Position numbers and translations under genes: made by a program
Origin: Methylobacterium gnaphalii
Lineage (GTDB): Bacteria > Pseudomonadota > Alphaproteobacteria > Rhizobiales > Beijerinckiaceae
Length of the DNA: 64,000 nt
NCBI RefSeq assembly: GCF_007992215.1
Contig: NZ_BJZV01000002.1
Location: forward strand, 334,727 to 398,726
Direction: 5' to 3'
In this document: positions 25,982 to 35,493 of the stretch, in pieces
Position numbering within the stretch: position 1 is the first letter of the stretch
How the letters are laid out: each line of letters opens with the position of its first letter
Notes under the pieces: generated by a model
Databases searched by the model: none
Told to the model about the DNA's origin: nothing
The model's input: only the letters and a program-made list of their open reading frames with translations

Positions 25982-27776
25982 CGACGACGTCCGCAATGGC
26001 TCGGGCGACGATGCCATCAAAGTCCGCCTCGATGACATCGAGTTGTTGACGTGAGAACTCGCTTCGTTGGCCAGTGCCGAGCCCAACCGTCGCGTTGGCT
26101 TGGCGGTCTAGGGCTCCCTTCAGAATGACGTAGTTGGTCTTGCCCAGGTGCCGGCGGTCGAGGTCACGTCCATCATGGCGCAGGCCCCGCTCACCGAGGA
26201 TACGACCCACTGCAGTGCGGATACGCATATCGAGGGACTGTCGCATGGCTTGGCGTTCCCGAGCGCGGGTCGTCGGGACGGCCTCCAGTTCAACCGAAGC
26301 CTGTGTGATCTGCTCGGTGCTGTAGCCCTGCGCGTGGAGCTGCCGGAGCAGGTCGAGCGCCTCTGGGTTGTCCCGGATCAGGGGAATCTCCTGAAGATCG
26401 ATGCCGCCCTGGGCCTGGACGTGGACCTGGTCCGGGAAATCCCGCGGTGCGGGCTCAATCTCGATCTCGTCGCCCCGCCCGAAGTCGAGGCCCTCGACCG
26501 GCAGTAGCTGATCGAAATAGTCCCGGTCGGCCTCGGTGTAGGCCTGGAAGTCGGTCCAGCGGCTGGCGATGTTCGCGCCCGCATGGAACACCACGACGCC
26601 CCGGTTCACGGGGGCATCGGGTGCCCCTTGTTCCACCACCCGCATAATGCGGCCAACGAACTGCACGAAGGGCGACAGGTTCGCGAACAGACTGAACACC
26701 GCTGCAACGGCGAGCAGTGGATGGTCAAATCCCTCGCCCAACTTCCGCACCTGCACAATCACGTCAAGGCCGTTTGCTTGTAGGCGACCCATGACGCGCT
26801 CGTTCGCTACCGCGTCCTCACGGGAATGGACGTAGTCGGAACGGAGATTGCGCGCTCGGTAGGCCTCGACGACTTGGCGGCAGTGGTCAAAGTTCAGAAC
26901 CGAGGCAATGATCTTAAGGTGAGGGTTGCCACTCTCGTTCCGAAGCCGCTGGAGTTCCCGGATTGACGCATCGACGATTGTCGTCAGTGTCTCCTGTGAG
27001 GTCACGATCCCGCGCCGGAAATCCGCGTCCGTCTCCCCCAGCCGGCGCACCTCTTCAAGGCTTACGTCAACCTCAACGCCGTCCTCCTGTCGAACGTAGC
27101 GGAGGGTCCGGGGATTCAGGACCACCGCCTTAAGCCGCTTGACGTAGCCCTCTCGAATAGCTCGGACGATAGGGTACGAGTAAATGATGCGGCCGGACAT
27201 TAGCTGCCCGTCCGACCGAAGGGGGGTGGCACTGAAATTCAGGATCCTGGCCTGCGGGAAGGTTGCCTTGAGGGTGTTCCAGCTCTGCGCAACCGTGTGG
27301 TGTCCCTCGTCGAACAGGATTAGGTCGAAGAAGTCAGGCGGCAATCCCTGGAGCCAGCGGTTATCCGCACCTGCAAGCTGCTGAATATTCGTGATGACGA
27401 CGTGCGCTTCGTCCAAGTCGGCGCGGTTCGAAGTGCGTCCCCTGATCTCGACAGGCTCTGGCCAAGGACCACCCTGAAGCACGTTGCACTTTCGATAGAA
27501 CATGGTGGGTGATGACGGGTCGAAGTCAGCCGCCAACTGCTGCGCAATGGCGACGTTGGGGGCGACGACGAGTGTGCGGCCAGATCCAAATGCGAACGGG
27601 GCCAGCGTGATGGTCCCGGACTTGCCGCAGCCAACCGGTAAAACGATACCTGCCTCTCGCTCGTCCTCGGTCGCGAACGTCGAAATGGCCTCGAATGCTT
27701 CCCGCTGCGGGGAGCGGATGCGCGGATTGCCAATAATTGACGGCTGTCTGTCGGCGAACGGACTGGGCAAGGGCAC
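25974..27776 (-). CDS. Superfamily 2 DEAD/DEAH helicase, probable defence or restriction component
   Basis: 600 residues with SF2 helicase motifs in order: Q-like start (RSPQREAFEAI), motif I VGCGKSGT, motif II DEGHH, motif III SATP, and motif VI QFVGRIMR. It resembles the ATPase half of type III/I restriction or UvrB-ResIII helicases, but no nuclease or methylase domain is visible. About 160 residues after the helicase core are unrecognised. The 84-residue zinc-finger protein overlaps its 3' end. It lies next to the tRNA at the presumed island edge, a usual place for defence cargo. Confidence 0.8.
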   Translation of the reverse strand: MPLPSPFADRQPSIIGNPRIRSPQREAFEAISTFATEDEREAGIVLPVGCGKSGTITLAPFAFGSGRTLVVAPNVAIAQQLAADFDPSSPTMFYRKCNVLQGGPWPEPVEIRGRTSNRADLDEAHVVITNIQQLAGADNRWLQGLPPDFFDLILFDEGHHTVAQSWNTLKATFPQARILNFSATPLRSDGQLMSGRIIYSYPIVRAIREGYVKRLKAVVLNPRTLRYVRQEDGVEVDVSLEEVRRLGETDADFRRGIVTSQETLTTIVDASIRELQRLRNESGNPHLKIIASVLNFDHCRQVVEAYRARNLRSDYVHSREDAVANERVMGRLQANGLDVIVQVRKLGEGFDHPLLAVAAVFSLFANLSPFVQFVGRIMRVVEQGAPDAPVNRGVVVFHAGANIASRWTDFQAYTEADRDYFDQLLPVEGLDFGRGDEIEIEPAPRDFPDQVHVQAQGGIDLQEIPLIRDNPEALDLLRQLHAQGYSTEQITQASVELEAVPTTRARERQAMRQSLDMRIRTAVGRILGERGLRHDGRDLDRRHLGKTNYVILKGALDRQANATVGLGTGQRSEFSRQQLDVIEADFDGIVARAIADVVDA

Positions 27777-28101
27777 ACCTAATCGAGTTGAGCGGCCCGC
27801 CAGCTTATTGTGGTTCCCGTCCGCGGGAAGATGCCAACCTCAGATGTCCACCATCGCTTGCACACCGCCGCGACCGATCCGCTTATTGGCGTGGCCCGGA
27901 ACGGGTCACGGGAGCGGTGGGACACTGCCCCCGTGACGCCCCAAGGGCCGGCCACGAGCCGGCGTCCCGCGTCGCCGACCACCCCGCCGGAGGGCCTCCG
28001 AGCGGGGCTTTCGCACGTTTGCGGTTCCGGTTTCGGTTCCGGTAGCCCCTGAACGCGCGCCCCAGCTGGTCGATTTCCAGGGCTTCGCAGAGGGGAAATA
28101 G
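27777..28101. other. Gap between helicase and tRNA
   Basis: No gene. Frames that run across it into the tRNA are artefacts. It should contain the helicase promoter. A short direct repeat, GGTTCCGGT/GGTTTCGG/GGTTCCGGT, is at about 28022-28046. If the region left of the tRNA is integrated, an attachment site should lie near 28102-28135. Confidence 0.4.
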
Positions 28102-28177
28102 TGGTGGGCCCGGCAGGACTCGAACCTGCAACCAGACCGTTATGAGCGGTCGGCTCTAACCATTGAGCTACAGGCCC
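28102..28177 (-). tRNA. tRNA with CAU anticodon, probably tRNA-Ile2
   Basis: The reverse complement folds as a tRNA: acceptor GGGCCTG/CGGGCCC, D-arm with GCTCAATGGTTAGAGC, anticodon stem around CTCATAA (anticodon CAU), T-arm GCAGGTTCGAGTCCTGC, discriminator A and an encoded CCA (28102-28104). The anticodon fits both elongator Met and the lysidine-modified Ile2; the GGGCCTG acceptor favours Ile2. Its 3' end faces the accessory region. Confidence 0.9.
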
Positions 28178-28494
28178 ACGCCATGTTTCCGTAGAGGGAA
28201 AGGGGGGCGGCCGTCCAGCGGGTCCGCTGGTGAGAGCCCTAAAATCTGCGCATCTCCGCCCGCTCTTGTACTGCGCTTCCAGGCATTGGGCAGCTTGCGC
28301 TGCCTGTACAAATTCAGGCATTTTTCCTGCGACCGCTGGAAGCGACGCGGCGGCCCGAGCCTAAAGGCTCATGACCCCTCTCGGAGCATGAGGATGCAAC
28401 CGGTGCCGAGGTGCTGGCGGCAGCGACACGGCATCAGGTACGCTCGCGCCGTCTGCCACAGTGCCATGGGCGGCGGGCGATTTCCGTCCTCTTA
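28178..28494. other. Intergenic, tRNA promoter side
   Basis: No gene is supported between the tRNA 5' end and the end of cysA. The tRNA promoter must lie here. Nothing else distinct is seen. Confidence 0.4.
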
Positions 28495-29667
28495 TCAATC
28501 CGCGAAGACGTAGCCGCTGTTGATCCTCAGCCCCACCGGCAGGCCGGCGGCGAGGCGGGCATTGTCCGACGCCTCAACCACGAGGAGCCCGCCGCCGGGC
28601 CGGTCGATCTCGATGCGCTGACGGCCTTGCGCTCGATAGGATGAGCGGACGAAGCCATTGAGATGGGCGTGCTCCTCGTTCGCGAACTGAAGCTGCCAAG
28701 GCCGCACGTAAAGCTTGACCGGGCCGACCGCGTTCGTAGGGGCCGTGACGGGAGTTTCTCGGCCGTTGACGAGCACCCGGCCCCCCTGGGCGATCGCCTC
28801 GACTTCGATCGTGTCGCCTAAAAATTTCAGCACCGTCGGCGAGGCCGGCTGCTCCTGTACTTCGTCGGGGGTGCCGATCTGCTCCAGGCGGCCTCTGTCG
28901 AGGACTGCCACGCGGTCGGAGAGTTCGAGTGCCTCGTCCTGGTCGTGGGTGACGAAGATGGTGGTCTGGCCGGTGCGGTCGTGAATCTCGCGCAGCCAGC
29001 GGCGCAGGTCTTTGCGCACTTGCGCGTCCAGCGCGCCGAAGGGCTCATCGAGCAGCAGCACGCGCGGCTCTACGGCGAGGGCGCGGGCGAGCGCGATGCG
29101 CTGACGCTGACCACCGGAGAGCTGCGAGGGGTAACGGTCGCCGAAGTTCGACAGCTTGATCAGGTCGAGCAGGTCGCTGACGCGCTTCTTGATCTCGGCC
29201 TTGGCCGGGCGTTCCGAGCGCTTCCGCGCATTCAGCCCGTAGGCGATGTTATCGGCCACGGTCATGTGCTTGAACAGGGCGTAGTGCTGGAAGACGAAGC
29301 CCACGGCGCGCTCCTGCACCGGCATCCGGGTGGCGTCGTCGCCACCGAAGATGATGCGCCCGGAATCCGGCCGGTCGAGACCTGCGATGATGCGCAAGAG
29401 CGTCGTCTTACCCGAGCCCGAGGGACCGAGCAGGCCCAAGAGCTCGCCAGCGCGCACGTCTAGCGAGAGATCGTGCAGCACGGCGGCCGTGTCGAAGGTC
29501 TTGGAGACACCCTCGACCCGGATCGCCGTCGAGCCGCTAGTGCCGTGCGGACGCTGCGAGATCGCCCGCGTAGCGCCACTCGAGAACGGATTTGATGACG
29601 AGGGTGACAAGAGCGAGGCCGGCAAGGAGGGAGGCGACGGCGAAAGCGGCAACGAAGTTGTACTCAT
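28495..29667 (-). CDS. cysA: Sulfate/thiosulfate ABC transporter ATP-binding protein CysA
   Basis: The ATPase of the sulfate importer: Walker [11 protein letters not shown]-loop FQHYALF, signature LSGGQRQR, Walker B LLLDEP and the H-loop THDQ, then a C-terminal TOBE-like domain. Drives uptake through CysT-CysW with Sbp. The frame is open to 29667, but the family begins around residue 48 ([10 protein letters not shown], near 29525). The first ~45 residues are Ser/Pro-rich and overlie the end of cysW, so the true start is probably close to 29540 and may not be ATG. Confidence 0.93.
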   Translation of the reverse strand: MSTTSLPLSPSPPSLPASLLSPSSSNPFSSGATRAISQRPHGTSGSTAIRVEGVSKTFDTAAVLHDLSLDVRAGELLGLLGPSGSGKTTLLRIIAGLDRPDSGRIIFGGDDATRMPVQERAVGFVFQHYALFKHMTVADNIAYGLNARKRSERPAKAEIKKRVSDLLDLIKLSNFGDRYPSQLSGGQRQRIALARALAVEPRVLLLDEPFGALDAQVRKDLRRWLREIHDRTGQTTIFVTHDQDEALELSDRVAVLDRGRLEQIGTPDEVQEQPASPTVLKFLGDTIEVEAIAQGGRVLVNGRETPVTAPTNAVGPVKLYVRPWQLQFANEEHAHLNGFVRSSYRAQGRQRIEIDRPGGGLLVVEASDNARLAAGLPVGLRINSGYVFAD

Positions 29668-30433
29668 TGTAGAGAATCTCCACGTGCAGCGGGAGTGTGT
29701 TGGTCAGGCCGCGGATGTGGCCCGAGACGACGGAGACGGCGCCGAACTCGCCCATGGCACGGGCGTTACAGAGCAGCACCGCGTAGAGCAGGCCCCAGCG
29801 GATGTTGGGCAGCGTCACGGTCCTGAAGGCGTGCCAGCCGGAGGCGCCAAGCGTCAGTGCAGCTTCTTCCTCGGCCGTGCCCTGCTCCTGCATCAGCGGG
29901 ATCAGCTGACGGGCGACGAAGGGGAAGGTCACGAAGATCGTGGCCAGCACGATTCCGGGCACCGCGAAGATGATCTGCACGTCGTGCGCGAGCAGCCATG
30001 GGCCGAGGATGCCCTGCGAGCCGAAGACCAGAACGTAGATCAGTCCCGAGACCACCGGGGAGACCGAGAACGGAAGGTCGATCAGCGTGACCAGCAGGTC
30101 CCTGCCCCAGAACTGGAATTTCGCGATGGCCCAGGCCGCGGCCACGCCGAAGACGAGGTTGAACGGTACTGCGATGGCGGCCGTGACCAGGGTCAGCCGG
30201 ATCGCGGCATGGGCGTCGGGCTCAGCGAAGGCGGCGAGATAGGCCTGCAGGCCTTTGGCGAAGGCCTGAACGAAGACGGTGACGAGCGGCAGCACCAGGA
30301 ACAGCGCCAAGAAGATGATCGCGACCGCGATGAGCAGGGCGCGAACCCAACCCTTTTCGGTGACGACGCTCGCAGGCGGCCTGAGGCCAGCGTCGGCGAC
30401 GGGGAAATCCGACGGGGTGATCGCCTCAGACAT
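29537..30433 (-). CDS. cysW: Sulfate ABC transporter permease CysW
   Basis: 298 residues, six membrane helices, and the permease EAA-type loop ([22 protein letters not shown]) that docks to CysA. Conserved CysW wording includes [17 protein letters not shown] and [18 protein letters not shown]. One of the two channel subunits for sulfate entry. The start ([10 protein letters not shown]) overlaps the CysT stop by 8 nt. Member of the sbp-cysT-cysW-cysA operon. Confidence 0.95.
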   Translation of the reverse strand: MSEAITPSDFPVADAGLRPPASVVTEKGWVRALLIAVAIIFLALFLVLPLVTVFVQAFAKGLQAYLAAFAEPDAHAAIRLTLVTAAIAVPFNLVFGVAAAWAIAKFQFWGRDLLVTLIDLPFSVSPVVSGLIYVLVFGSQGILGPWLLAHDVQIIFAVPGIVLATIFVTFPFVARQLIPLMQEQGTAEEEAALTLGASGWHAFRTVTLPNIRWGLLYAVLLCNARAMGEFGAVSVVSGHIRGLTNTLPLHVEILYNEYNFVAAFAVASLLAGLALVTLVIKSVLEWRYAGDLAASARH

Positions 30434-31283
30434 AGCCGAACCTCCGCCGGCTCCAGGCCTGGATCAGGTTGATGAAAAGCAGCGTCGTGAACGAGATCGC
30501 GAGCATGATCGTCGCGATGGCGCAGGCCCCCGCATAGTCGAACTCCGAGAGCTTGATGACGATCAGGAGCGGCGCGATCTCGGAAACGTAGGGCAGGTTC
30601 CCGGCGATGAAGATGATCGAGCCGTACTCGCCGACGCCTCGGGCGAAGGCGAGCGCGAAGCCGGTGAGGACAGCCGGTATCAGCGGCGGCAGCACGACCT
30701 TGGTGAGTGTGCCAAGGCGAGTCGAGCCGAGGATGGCCGAGGCCTCCTCGACCTCGCGGTCGATCTCGGCAATCAGCGGCTGCACGGTGCGCACCGCAAA
30801 GGGCAAGCCGATGAAGACCATGGCGATGAAGATGCCGACCGGGGTATAGGCCGCCTCGATGCCGACCTTCGCCAGTTGCGCGCCGATGAGACCGTTCGGA
30901 GCGTAAAGCGAAGCGAGCGCGATGCCCGCCACCGCCGTCGGCAGGGCGAAGGGCAGGTCCACGACCGCGTCGATGATCCGCCGTCCGGGGAAATCGTAGC
31001 GGGTCAGTACCCAGGCAACGATGCTGCCGAAGACCGACGCCGTCAGCGCTGCGATGAGCGAGACGCCGAAGCTGACCCGCAGGGCGCTGAACACCCGCGG
31101 GTCGGTGGCGACCTCCCAGATCCCGGAGAGGCCGAGGCCCGAGGCTCTCACCACCAGGGCGGCGAGAGGAAACAGAACGATGAGCGAAAGGACGGTGAGG
31201 GTGTAGCCCAGCGTGAGCCCGAAACCCGGGATCACGCTGGGCTGACGAAACCGCCGCTTCGGACGTACGGACGCGACGGCCAT
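30426..31283 (-). CDS. cysT: Sulfate ABC transporter permease CysT
   Basis: 285 residues from ATG 31283 ([12 protein letters not shown]); the open frame further upstream is a shadow of the binding-protein gene. Six membrane helices, with [19 protein letters not shown] and [17 protein letters not shown], typical of CysT/CysU. The EAA loop is [21 protein letters not shown]. Partner of CysW. It begins 7 nt after the sbp stop. Confidence 0.95.
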   Translation of the reverse strand: MAVASVRPKRRFRQPSVIPGFGLTLGYTLTVLSLIVLFPLAALVVRASGLGLSGIWEVATDPRVFSALRVSFGVSLIAALTASVFGSIVAWVLTRYDFPGRRIIDAVVDLPFALPTAVAGIALASLYAPNGLIGAQLAKVGIEAAYTPVGIFIAMVFIGLPFAVRTVQPLIAEIDREVEEASAILGSTRLGTLTKVVLPPLIPAVLTGFALAFARGVGEYGSIIFIAGNLPYVSEIAPLLIVIKLSEFDYAGACAIATIMLAISFTTLLFINLIQAWSRRRFGYV

Positions 31284-31290
31284 GGCTACC

Positions 31291-32346
31291 TCAGTGCCCC
31301 TGCTTGCCGAGCTGGTCGAACAGGCCGCCGTTGTCGAAGTTCTTCTTCTGGATGTCGTCCCAGCTGCCCTGGAAGTCCTCGATCTTGAAGAGCTTGATCT
31401 CGGGCAGGAGCGCGATGTCCTCTTTCTTGGCGGCCTCACGCTTGAGCGGGCGGTAGTGGTGCTTGGCGAAGATCGCCTGCGCCTTGTCCGAGTAGAGGAA
31501 CTGCAAGTAGGCCTCGGCCTGCTTGCGGGTACCCTTCTTGTCGACATTGGCGTCGACGAGGGCGACCGGCGGCTCGGCATAGATCGAGGTCGGCGGGACG
31601 ACGATGTCGAACTTGTCCTTGCCGAACTCGTCGAAGACGAGGAACGCCTCGTTCTCCCAAGTCGGTAGCACGTCGCCGAGGCCGCGCTGGGCGAAGGTCA
31701 CCGTCGAGCCGCGGGCGCCGGTGTCGAGAACGGGAACGTTCTTGAAGACCTGACCGACGAAGGCGTTGGCCTTCTCGGCATCCTTGTTGTTCTGCTCGTA
31801 GGCGTAGCCCCAGGCCGCGAGGAAGTTCCAGCGTCCGCCGGCCGAGGTCTTCGGATTCGGCGTGATCACCTTGATGTCGGGCTTTACCAGGTCACCCCAA
31901 TCCTTGATGCCCTTCGGATTGCCCTTGCGGACCAGGAACACCACGGTCGAGGTGTAGGGCAGCGCGCCGTTCGGCTGCTTATTGCGCCAGTCCGGATCGA
32001 TCTTCTTCGTGAGCCGCGCGATCGAATCGATGTCGGAGGGGATCCCGAGGGTGACGACGTCGGCGGGGATGCCGTCGATCACGGTGCGGGCCTGGGCGCC
32101 CGAGCCACCATGTGCGGCGCGCACCGTCACGGTCTCGCCGGTCTTGGCCTTCCATTCCTCGGTGAAGGCTGCGTTGATGTCCTTGTAGAGCTCGCGCGTC
32201 GGATCATACGAGACGTTGAGAAGCTCGGTATCGGCAAGAGCCGGTCCGGCCTGAGCGAGTCCCAAGGCCAAGCCCGTTGCCGTAATGAGCGCGGCTCGCC
32301 GCGTTGCGAGGAGGGCTGCCCGTCGGCGGTATCCGGAAGTCTGCAT
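31291..32346 (-). CDS. sbp: Periplasmic sulfate-binding protein
   Basis: 351 residues from ATG 32346 (MQTSGYRRRAALL), with a signal peptide ending near ALAD. Sulfate-binding wording includes LNVSYDPTRELYKDIN, HGGSGAQARTVIDG, and TSAGGRWNFLAAWGYA. It captures sulfate and delivers it to CysTWA. First gene of the operon. The open frame runs to 32433, but that start lacks a signal peptide in position. Whether it prefers thiosulfate (CysP) cannot be told. Confidence 0.93.
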   Translation of the reverse strand: MQTSGYRRRAALLATRRAALITATGLALGLAQAGPALADTELLNVSYDPTRELYKDINAAFTEEWKAKTGETVTVRAAHGGSGAQARTVIDGIPADVVTLGIPSDIDSIARLTKKIDPDWRNKQPNGALPYTSTVVFLVRKGNPKGIKDWGDLVKPDIKVITPNPKTSAGGRWNFLAAWGYAYEQNNKDAEKANAFVGQVFKNVPVLDTGARGSTVTFAQRGLGDVLPTWENEAFLVFDEFGKDKFDIVVPPTSIYAEPPVALVDANVDKKGTRKQAEAYLQFLYSDKAQAIFAKHHYRPLKREAAKKEDIALLPEIKLFKIEDFQGSWDDIQKKNFDNGGLFDQLGKQGH

Positions 32347-32812
32347 CAACGGCCTCAAGTTTAAGGAAGCGAACTCGGAGCGCAGTCGGCGTCCGAGTGG
32401 TCTCTTGTCGTTCTGTAAAACGAACGATGTCAAGTCAAGCGAAGTGTTTTTTGTGTGCGGCGCAACAGAGGCTGACTATTGTCTTGTCCAAAGAAGCGCA
32501 TTTCCAAGCCTAGAGCGAATAAGTAATTCTGTTGTGGGTCGAGATAGGGGCGGAATCTTCTCCAGCGACCTCGTTCTATAAAAAGAATTTATTGCATGAC
32601 GAGAGTCGGGCTGAGCCTGCCTTTCGCGACCCAGTCCGCTGAGCTTGACGCGGGTCCAGCGCCGATTTCCAAGCGGAAGATCGTCGTAGGGAACCGCACG
32701 GCGGATTGCCCGATACCGTCGCCCCTCCCAGCCGCTCGTTCAGAGAACACTCCGGCGGCGGCAGTGTTTAATCGGCATTCCGTCCGCCGTGCCGATTAAC
32801 CCTTCATTGACC
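32347..32812. promoter_or_regulatory. Divergent control region of the sulfate operon and a small ORF
   Basis: No other gene is supported. The 32400-32600 part is AT-richer and should hold the sbp promoter; reading toward sbp, TTGACA occurs at 32433-32428, but no good -10 follows at the usual distance. 32600-32760 shows nothing distinct. The palindrome at 32768 is listed separately. Confidence 0.4.
32768..32799. repeat. Perfect 10-bp palindrome upstream of a small membrane ORF
   Basis: TTAATCGGCA (32768-32777) and TGCCGATTAA (32790-32799) are exact reverse complements separated by 12 nt and end 13 nt before the ATG at 32813. A dimeric regulator site or leader hairpin is likely. Confidence 0.5.
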
Positions 32813-32947
32813 ATGAAGGGGGATGATCGCTGGATGATCGCCCTGGTCGCCATCGCTGGTATGTTGACGCTGGGTGTAGCATTGGCCGGCGCTGCCCAGT
32901 GGGTCGCGATCAGTGATGCCAACCGCCAGTGTGGCGGCTACTGGTAG
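32813..32947 (+). CDS. 44-residue membrane miniprotein
   Basis: ATG 32813 to TAG 32945-32947 encodes MKGDDRWMIALVAIAGMLTL followed by GVALAGAAQW and a short polar tail with one cysteine (RQCGGYW). A single membrane helix fills residues 8-30. It has a palindrome just upstream and ends 18 nt before the convergent DUF488 gene. Not recognised. Confidence 0.45.
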   Translation: MKGDDRWMIALVAIAGMLTLGVALAGAAQWVAISDANRQCGGYW

Positions 32948-32965
32948 CCTTCCGGCAGCCCCAGC

Positions 32966-33409
32966 TCAGCCGAACAGATCCACCGTCGCAAATCCCTTCG
33001 AAGCCAGCCGTTCGGCCAGGATCCGGCGGTGGCAGAGCGAGGGATCCCGCTCGAAACAGAGCAGGCAGATCGGCGCCGCTTGAGCGAGTTCCGCGAGCGC
33101 GTCGAGGGCAAGGCCTCCATCCGCTGTGTCGAGCACTTCCTCGCAGTAGATCCGTCGCATCAGAGCCGCGTCATGTGCGCGGGCCGCCTGCCGCCCGGCC
33201 TTCGGCGTGCCGAGACTGCGCAGGTGATCGTAGCCGAGGCCGGCCTCCTCCAGTCCTGCCTTCAGCGCTCCTTTCGAGAATCCGCGCTTGCGCGAGTTCG
33301 CCACCGCACGCACGTCCACGAGCCGTGCGACGCCCGCGTCCTTGAGGGCACCAGTCAGCCTCCCGGGATCGAGGCCTTCGTAGCCGATGGTAAACAAGGT
33401 CTTCGCCAT
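32966..33409 (-). CDS. DUF488 family protein
   Basis: 147 residues with the family hallmarks: TIGYEG at the start, LVDVRAVANSRKRGFSK, and the cysteine motif CFERDPSLCHR near the C-terminus. DUF488 proteins are small, probably nucleic-acid-associated; the biochemical role is not settled. Monocistronic, starting divergently from the lysozyme gene. Confidence 0.88.
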   Translation of the reverse strand: MAKTLFTIGYEGLDPGRLTGALKDAGVARLVDVRAVANSRKRGFSKGALKAGLEEAGLGYDHLRSLGTPKAGRQAARAHDAALMRRIYCEEVLDTADGGLALDALAELAQAAPICLLCFERDPSLCHRRILAERLASKGFATVDLFG

Positions 33410-33598
33410 TTAGCCCCCGGAGAAACACGAGAAATCTCAGGACATTAATATCGCCGCCGCCGTCGGCCGCAGCCGAGATGTGACTGTTTTGTCACCGGTA
33501 TCAAGAAACCGTTCGGTTGCCGTCAAAACTCCGTTAACCGCGTCCAGGGCATCGATTAGCCATAGTGGTTGCGCGGCCAAGGTCGAGCGGGGGCGTCG

Positions 33599-34462
33599 AT
33601 GTCTTTCGGAAGCGAGTCCTTTCTCTCGTCTTCGTCGCGCGATGGCGGCCTTCGCCGCTGGATCGGTCGTTTGACGGCCGCCGTGCTCCTGACTGGCCTT
33701 GCCGCCTGCGCCGGAGATACCTTCAATTACTACCCGACCAAGGGTGACGCGAAGCCTCACCCGGGTGTGGCCAAGGCCAAGCAGCATCCGATCCAGGGTA
33801 TCGACATTTCGAAGTGGCAGGGTCCGATCGACTGGGCCTCCGTCAAGGGTGCCGGCACCCAGTTCGCCTTCATCAAGGCGACCGAGGGTGGCGACCATGT
33901 CGACGATCGCTTCCGCATCAACTGGGAAGGTGCCCGCTCCGCCGGCGTTCCACGTGGCGCCTACCACTTCGTCTACTGGTGCCGCTCGCCCCAGGAGCAG
34001 ATGGCGTGGTTCAAGCGCAACGTGCCGAATGATCCCACCGCCCTCCCCCCGGTATTGGACGTGGAGTGGAACGGCCATTCTCAGAGCTGCCCGAAGAAGC
34101 TGCCAAAGGCCGAGGCGCTCGCGATGATCCGCTACATGCTCAACGAGATGGAGAACTATACCGGCAAGCGGCCGATCATCTACACTGACATCACGTTCCA
34201 CAAGGACGTGCTCGAAGACGAACTGCCCGATTACCCGCACTGGCTGCGTTCCACCGCGGCCGAGCCCGAGCAGCGCTTCGCCAACCGCAAGTGGATGCTG
34301 TGGCAGTTCACGTCCACGGGCCGCGTGCCGGGCGTGCAGGGCAATGTCGACCGCAACGCCTTCTACGGGACCAAAGCCGAATGGGCGTCCTTCCTTTCGA
34401 CGGATTGTGACCCGCGCGAGCACCCCCGCCTGGCGAGCCAGGGCCTTTGCTCAAGCAAATAA
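33599..34462 (+). CDS. GH25 family lysozyme (lipoprotein)
   Basis: 287 residues from ATG 33599. A lipoprotein signal ends in the lipobox LAAC, so the enzyme is probably anchored to a membrane facing the periplasm. The GH25 muramidase domain follows: GIDISKWQGPIDW, KATEGGDHVDDRF, GAYHFVYW and the catalytic DVEW. It hydrolyses the MurNAc-GlcNAc bond of peptidoglycan. The C-terminus has two or three cysteines. Single gene. Confidence 0.92.
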   Translation: MSFGSESFLSSSSRDGGLRRWIGRLTAAVLLTGLAACAGDTFNYYPTKGDAKPHPGVAKAKQHPIQGIDISKWQGPIDWASVKGAGTQFAFIKATEGGDHVDDRFRINWEGARSAGVPRGAYHFVYWCRSPQEQMAWFKRNVPNDPTALPPVLDVEWNGHSQSCPKKLPKAEALAMIRYMLNEMENYTGKRPIIYTDITFHKDVLEDELPDYPHWLRSTAAEPEQRFANRKWMLWQFTSTGRVPGVQGNVDRNAFYGTKAEWASFLSTDCDPREHPRLASQGLCSSK

Positions 34463-34629
34463 CTTGTGCCCACACCCAAAACTCCGCGACGACGCGTTTC
34501 GGCAACGCTCGCGGTCGAACAGTCTGATACGAAAGTAGGATTTTTGGACAAAGTCTACTAGCGTACAGACGTCCGTGGCTCGAATGCGCTAATCAGCAGC
34601 GTAGACGAACCGAGAACATAGTGTGGCGA

Positions 34630-35445
34630 ATGTCCGCAACGGCCGAGCTCATCGAAGGCAACTTGCTCCTTAAGGCCTTGCGTAAGGCAGACTGCGCGCT
34701 GCTGGAGCCCCATCTTGAGCCTGTGGAATTCAACCGCGGCGAGACTGTCTTCTCGGCAGGCGGCGAGATTTCCTACATCACCTTCCCATGCGAGCGAACG
34801 GTCGTCACCCTGGTGATCACGATGCTCGACGGACGCAGCGCCGAGACGGCAACGATCGGGCGCGAGGGCGCTGTCGGAGGCATCGTCAGCAATGGCGGTC
34901 TGCCGGCCTCGACCCATGCCATCACGCAGCTCGGTGGGCCGGCCCTACGCATTGATTCGACGCGTCTTCAAGAGGCGAAGCGCATCTCTGAGCCGGTTCG
35001 GAACCTGTTCAGTCGCTACGCCGACTGCCTGCTGGCCCAGGTGCTTCAGTCGGTAGCCTGCAACGCCCTGCATCCGATCGAGGCGCGCTGCCTGCGCTGG
35101 CTGATGACGCTGCAGGACCGGCTCGGCTCTGACATCCTGCCGGTGACGCAGGAGCTGCTCGCCGCAATGCTCGGCGTCCAGCGCACCTATCTCACGCGCA
35201 TTCTCCGTACGCTCCAGTTGAACGGTCTGATCGAGATTGGGCGCGGCCGCATCACCATCCTAGACCGGCCGGAGATGGAGAAGGCGGCCTGCGAGTGTCA
35301 CAACAGCGTCAGGCGTCATTTCGACGCCGTGCTCGGCGCCGTTTACGGACCGACGGGCCGCTTCATCGCCTTCGAGCCGCCACCCGCGCCGAAGCGACCG
35401 CGCAAGAGTCCAATCGTCACGACGGCTGGCGGCATCGACGTCTGA
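34630..35445 (+). CDS. Crp/Fnr-family transcriptional regulator
   Basis: 271 residues from ATG 34630 (MSATAELIEGN); GTG 34621 is an alternative. An N-terminal cyclic-nucleotide-binding-like fold (GETVFSAGGEISYITFP) is followed by a dimer helix and a C-terminal HTH_Crp (TQELLAAMLGVQRTYLTRIL). No Fnr-type iron-sulfur cysteine cluster is seen. The effector is unknown. It ends 48 nt before the convergent chemoreceptor. Confidence 0.88.
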   Translation: MSATAELIEGNLLLKALRKADCALLEPHLEPVEFNRGETVFSAGGEISYITFPCERTVVTLVITMLDGRSAETATIGREGAVGGIVSNGGLPASTHAITQLGGPALRIDSTRLQEAKRISEPVRNLFSRYADCLLAQVLQSVACNALHPIEARCLRWLMTLQDRLGSDILPVTQELLAAMLGVQRTYLTRILRTLQLNGLIEIGRGRITILDRPEMEKAACECHNSVRRHFDAVLGAVYGPTGRFIAFEPPPAPKRPRKSPIVTTAGGIDV

Positions 35446-35493
35446 TGTGATCTGGGCGCCTGATATCTCGGGAACCCAGATCGCCGATCGGCG

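Noticed and set aside
27779..28321. 180-codon minus ORF running through the tRNA
   Set aside because: Contains the familiar false peptide from translating a tRNA (QWLEP...GSSPAGPT).
33437..34423. 328-codon minus ORF opposite the GH25 lysozyme
   Set aside because: Shadow; the lysozyme frame has signal, lipobox and catalytic residues.
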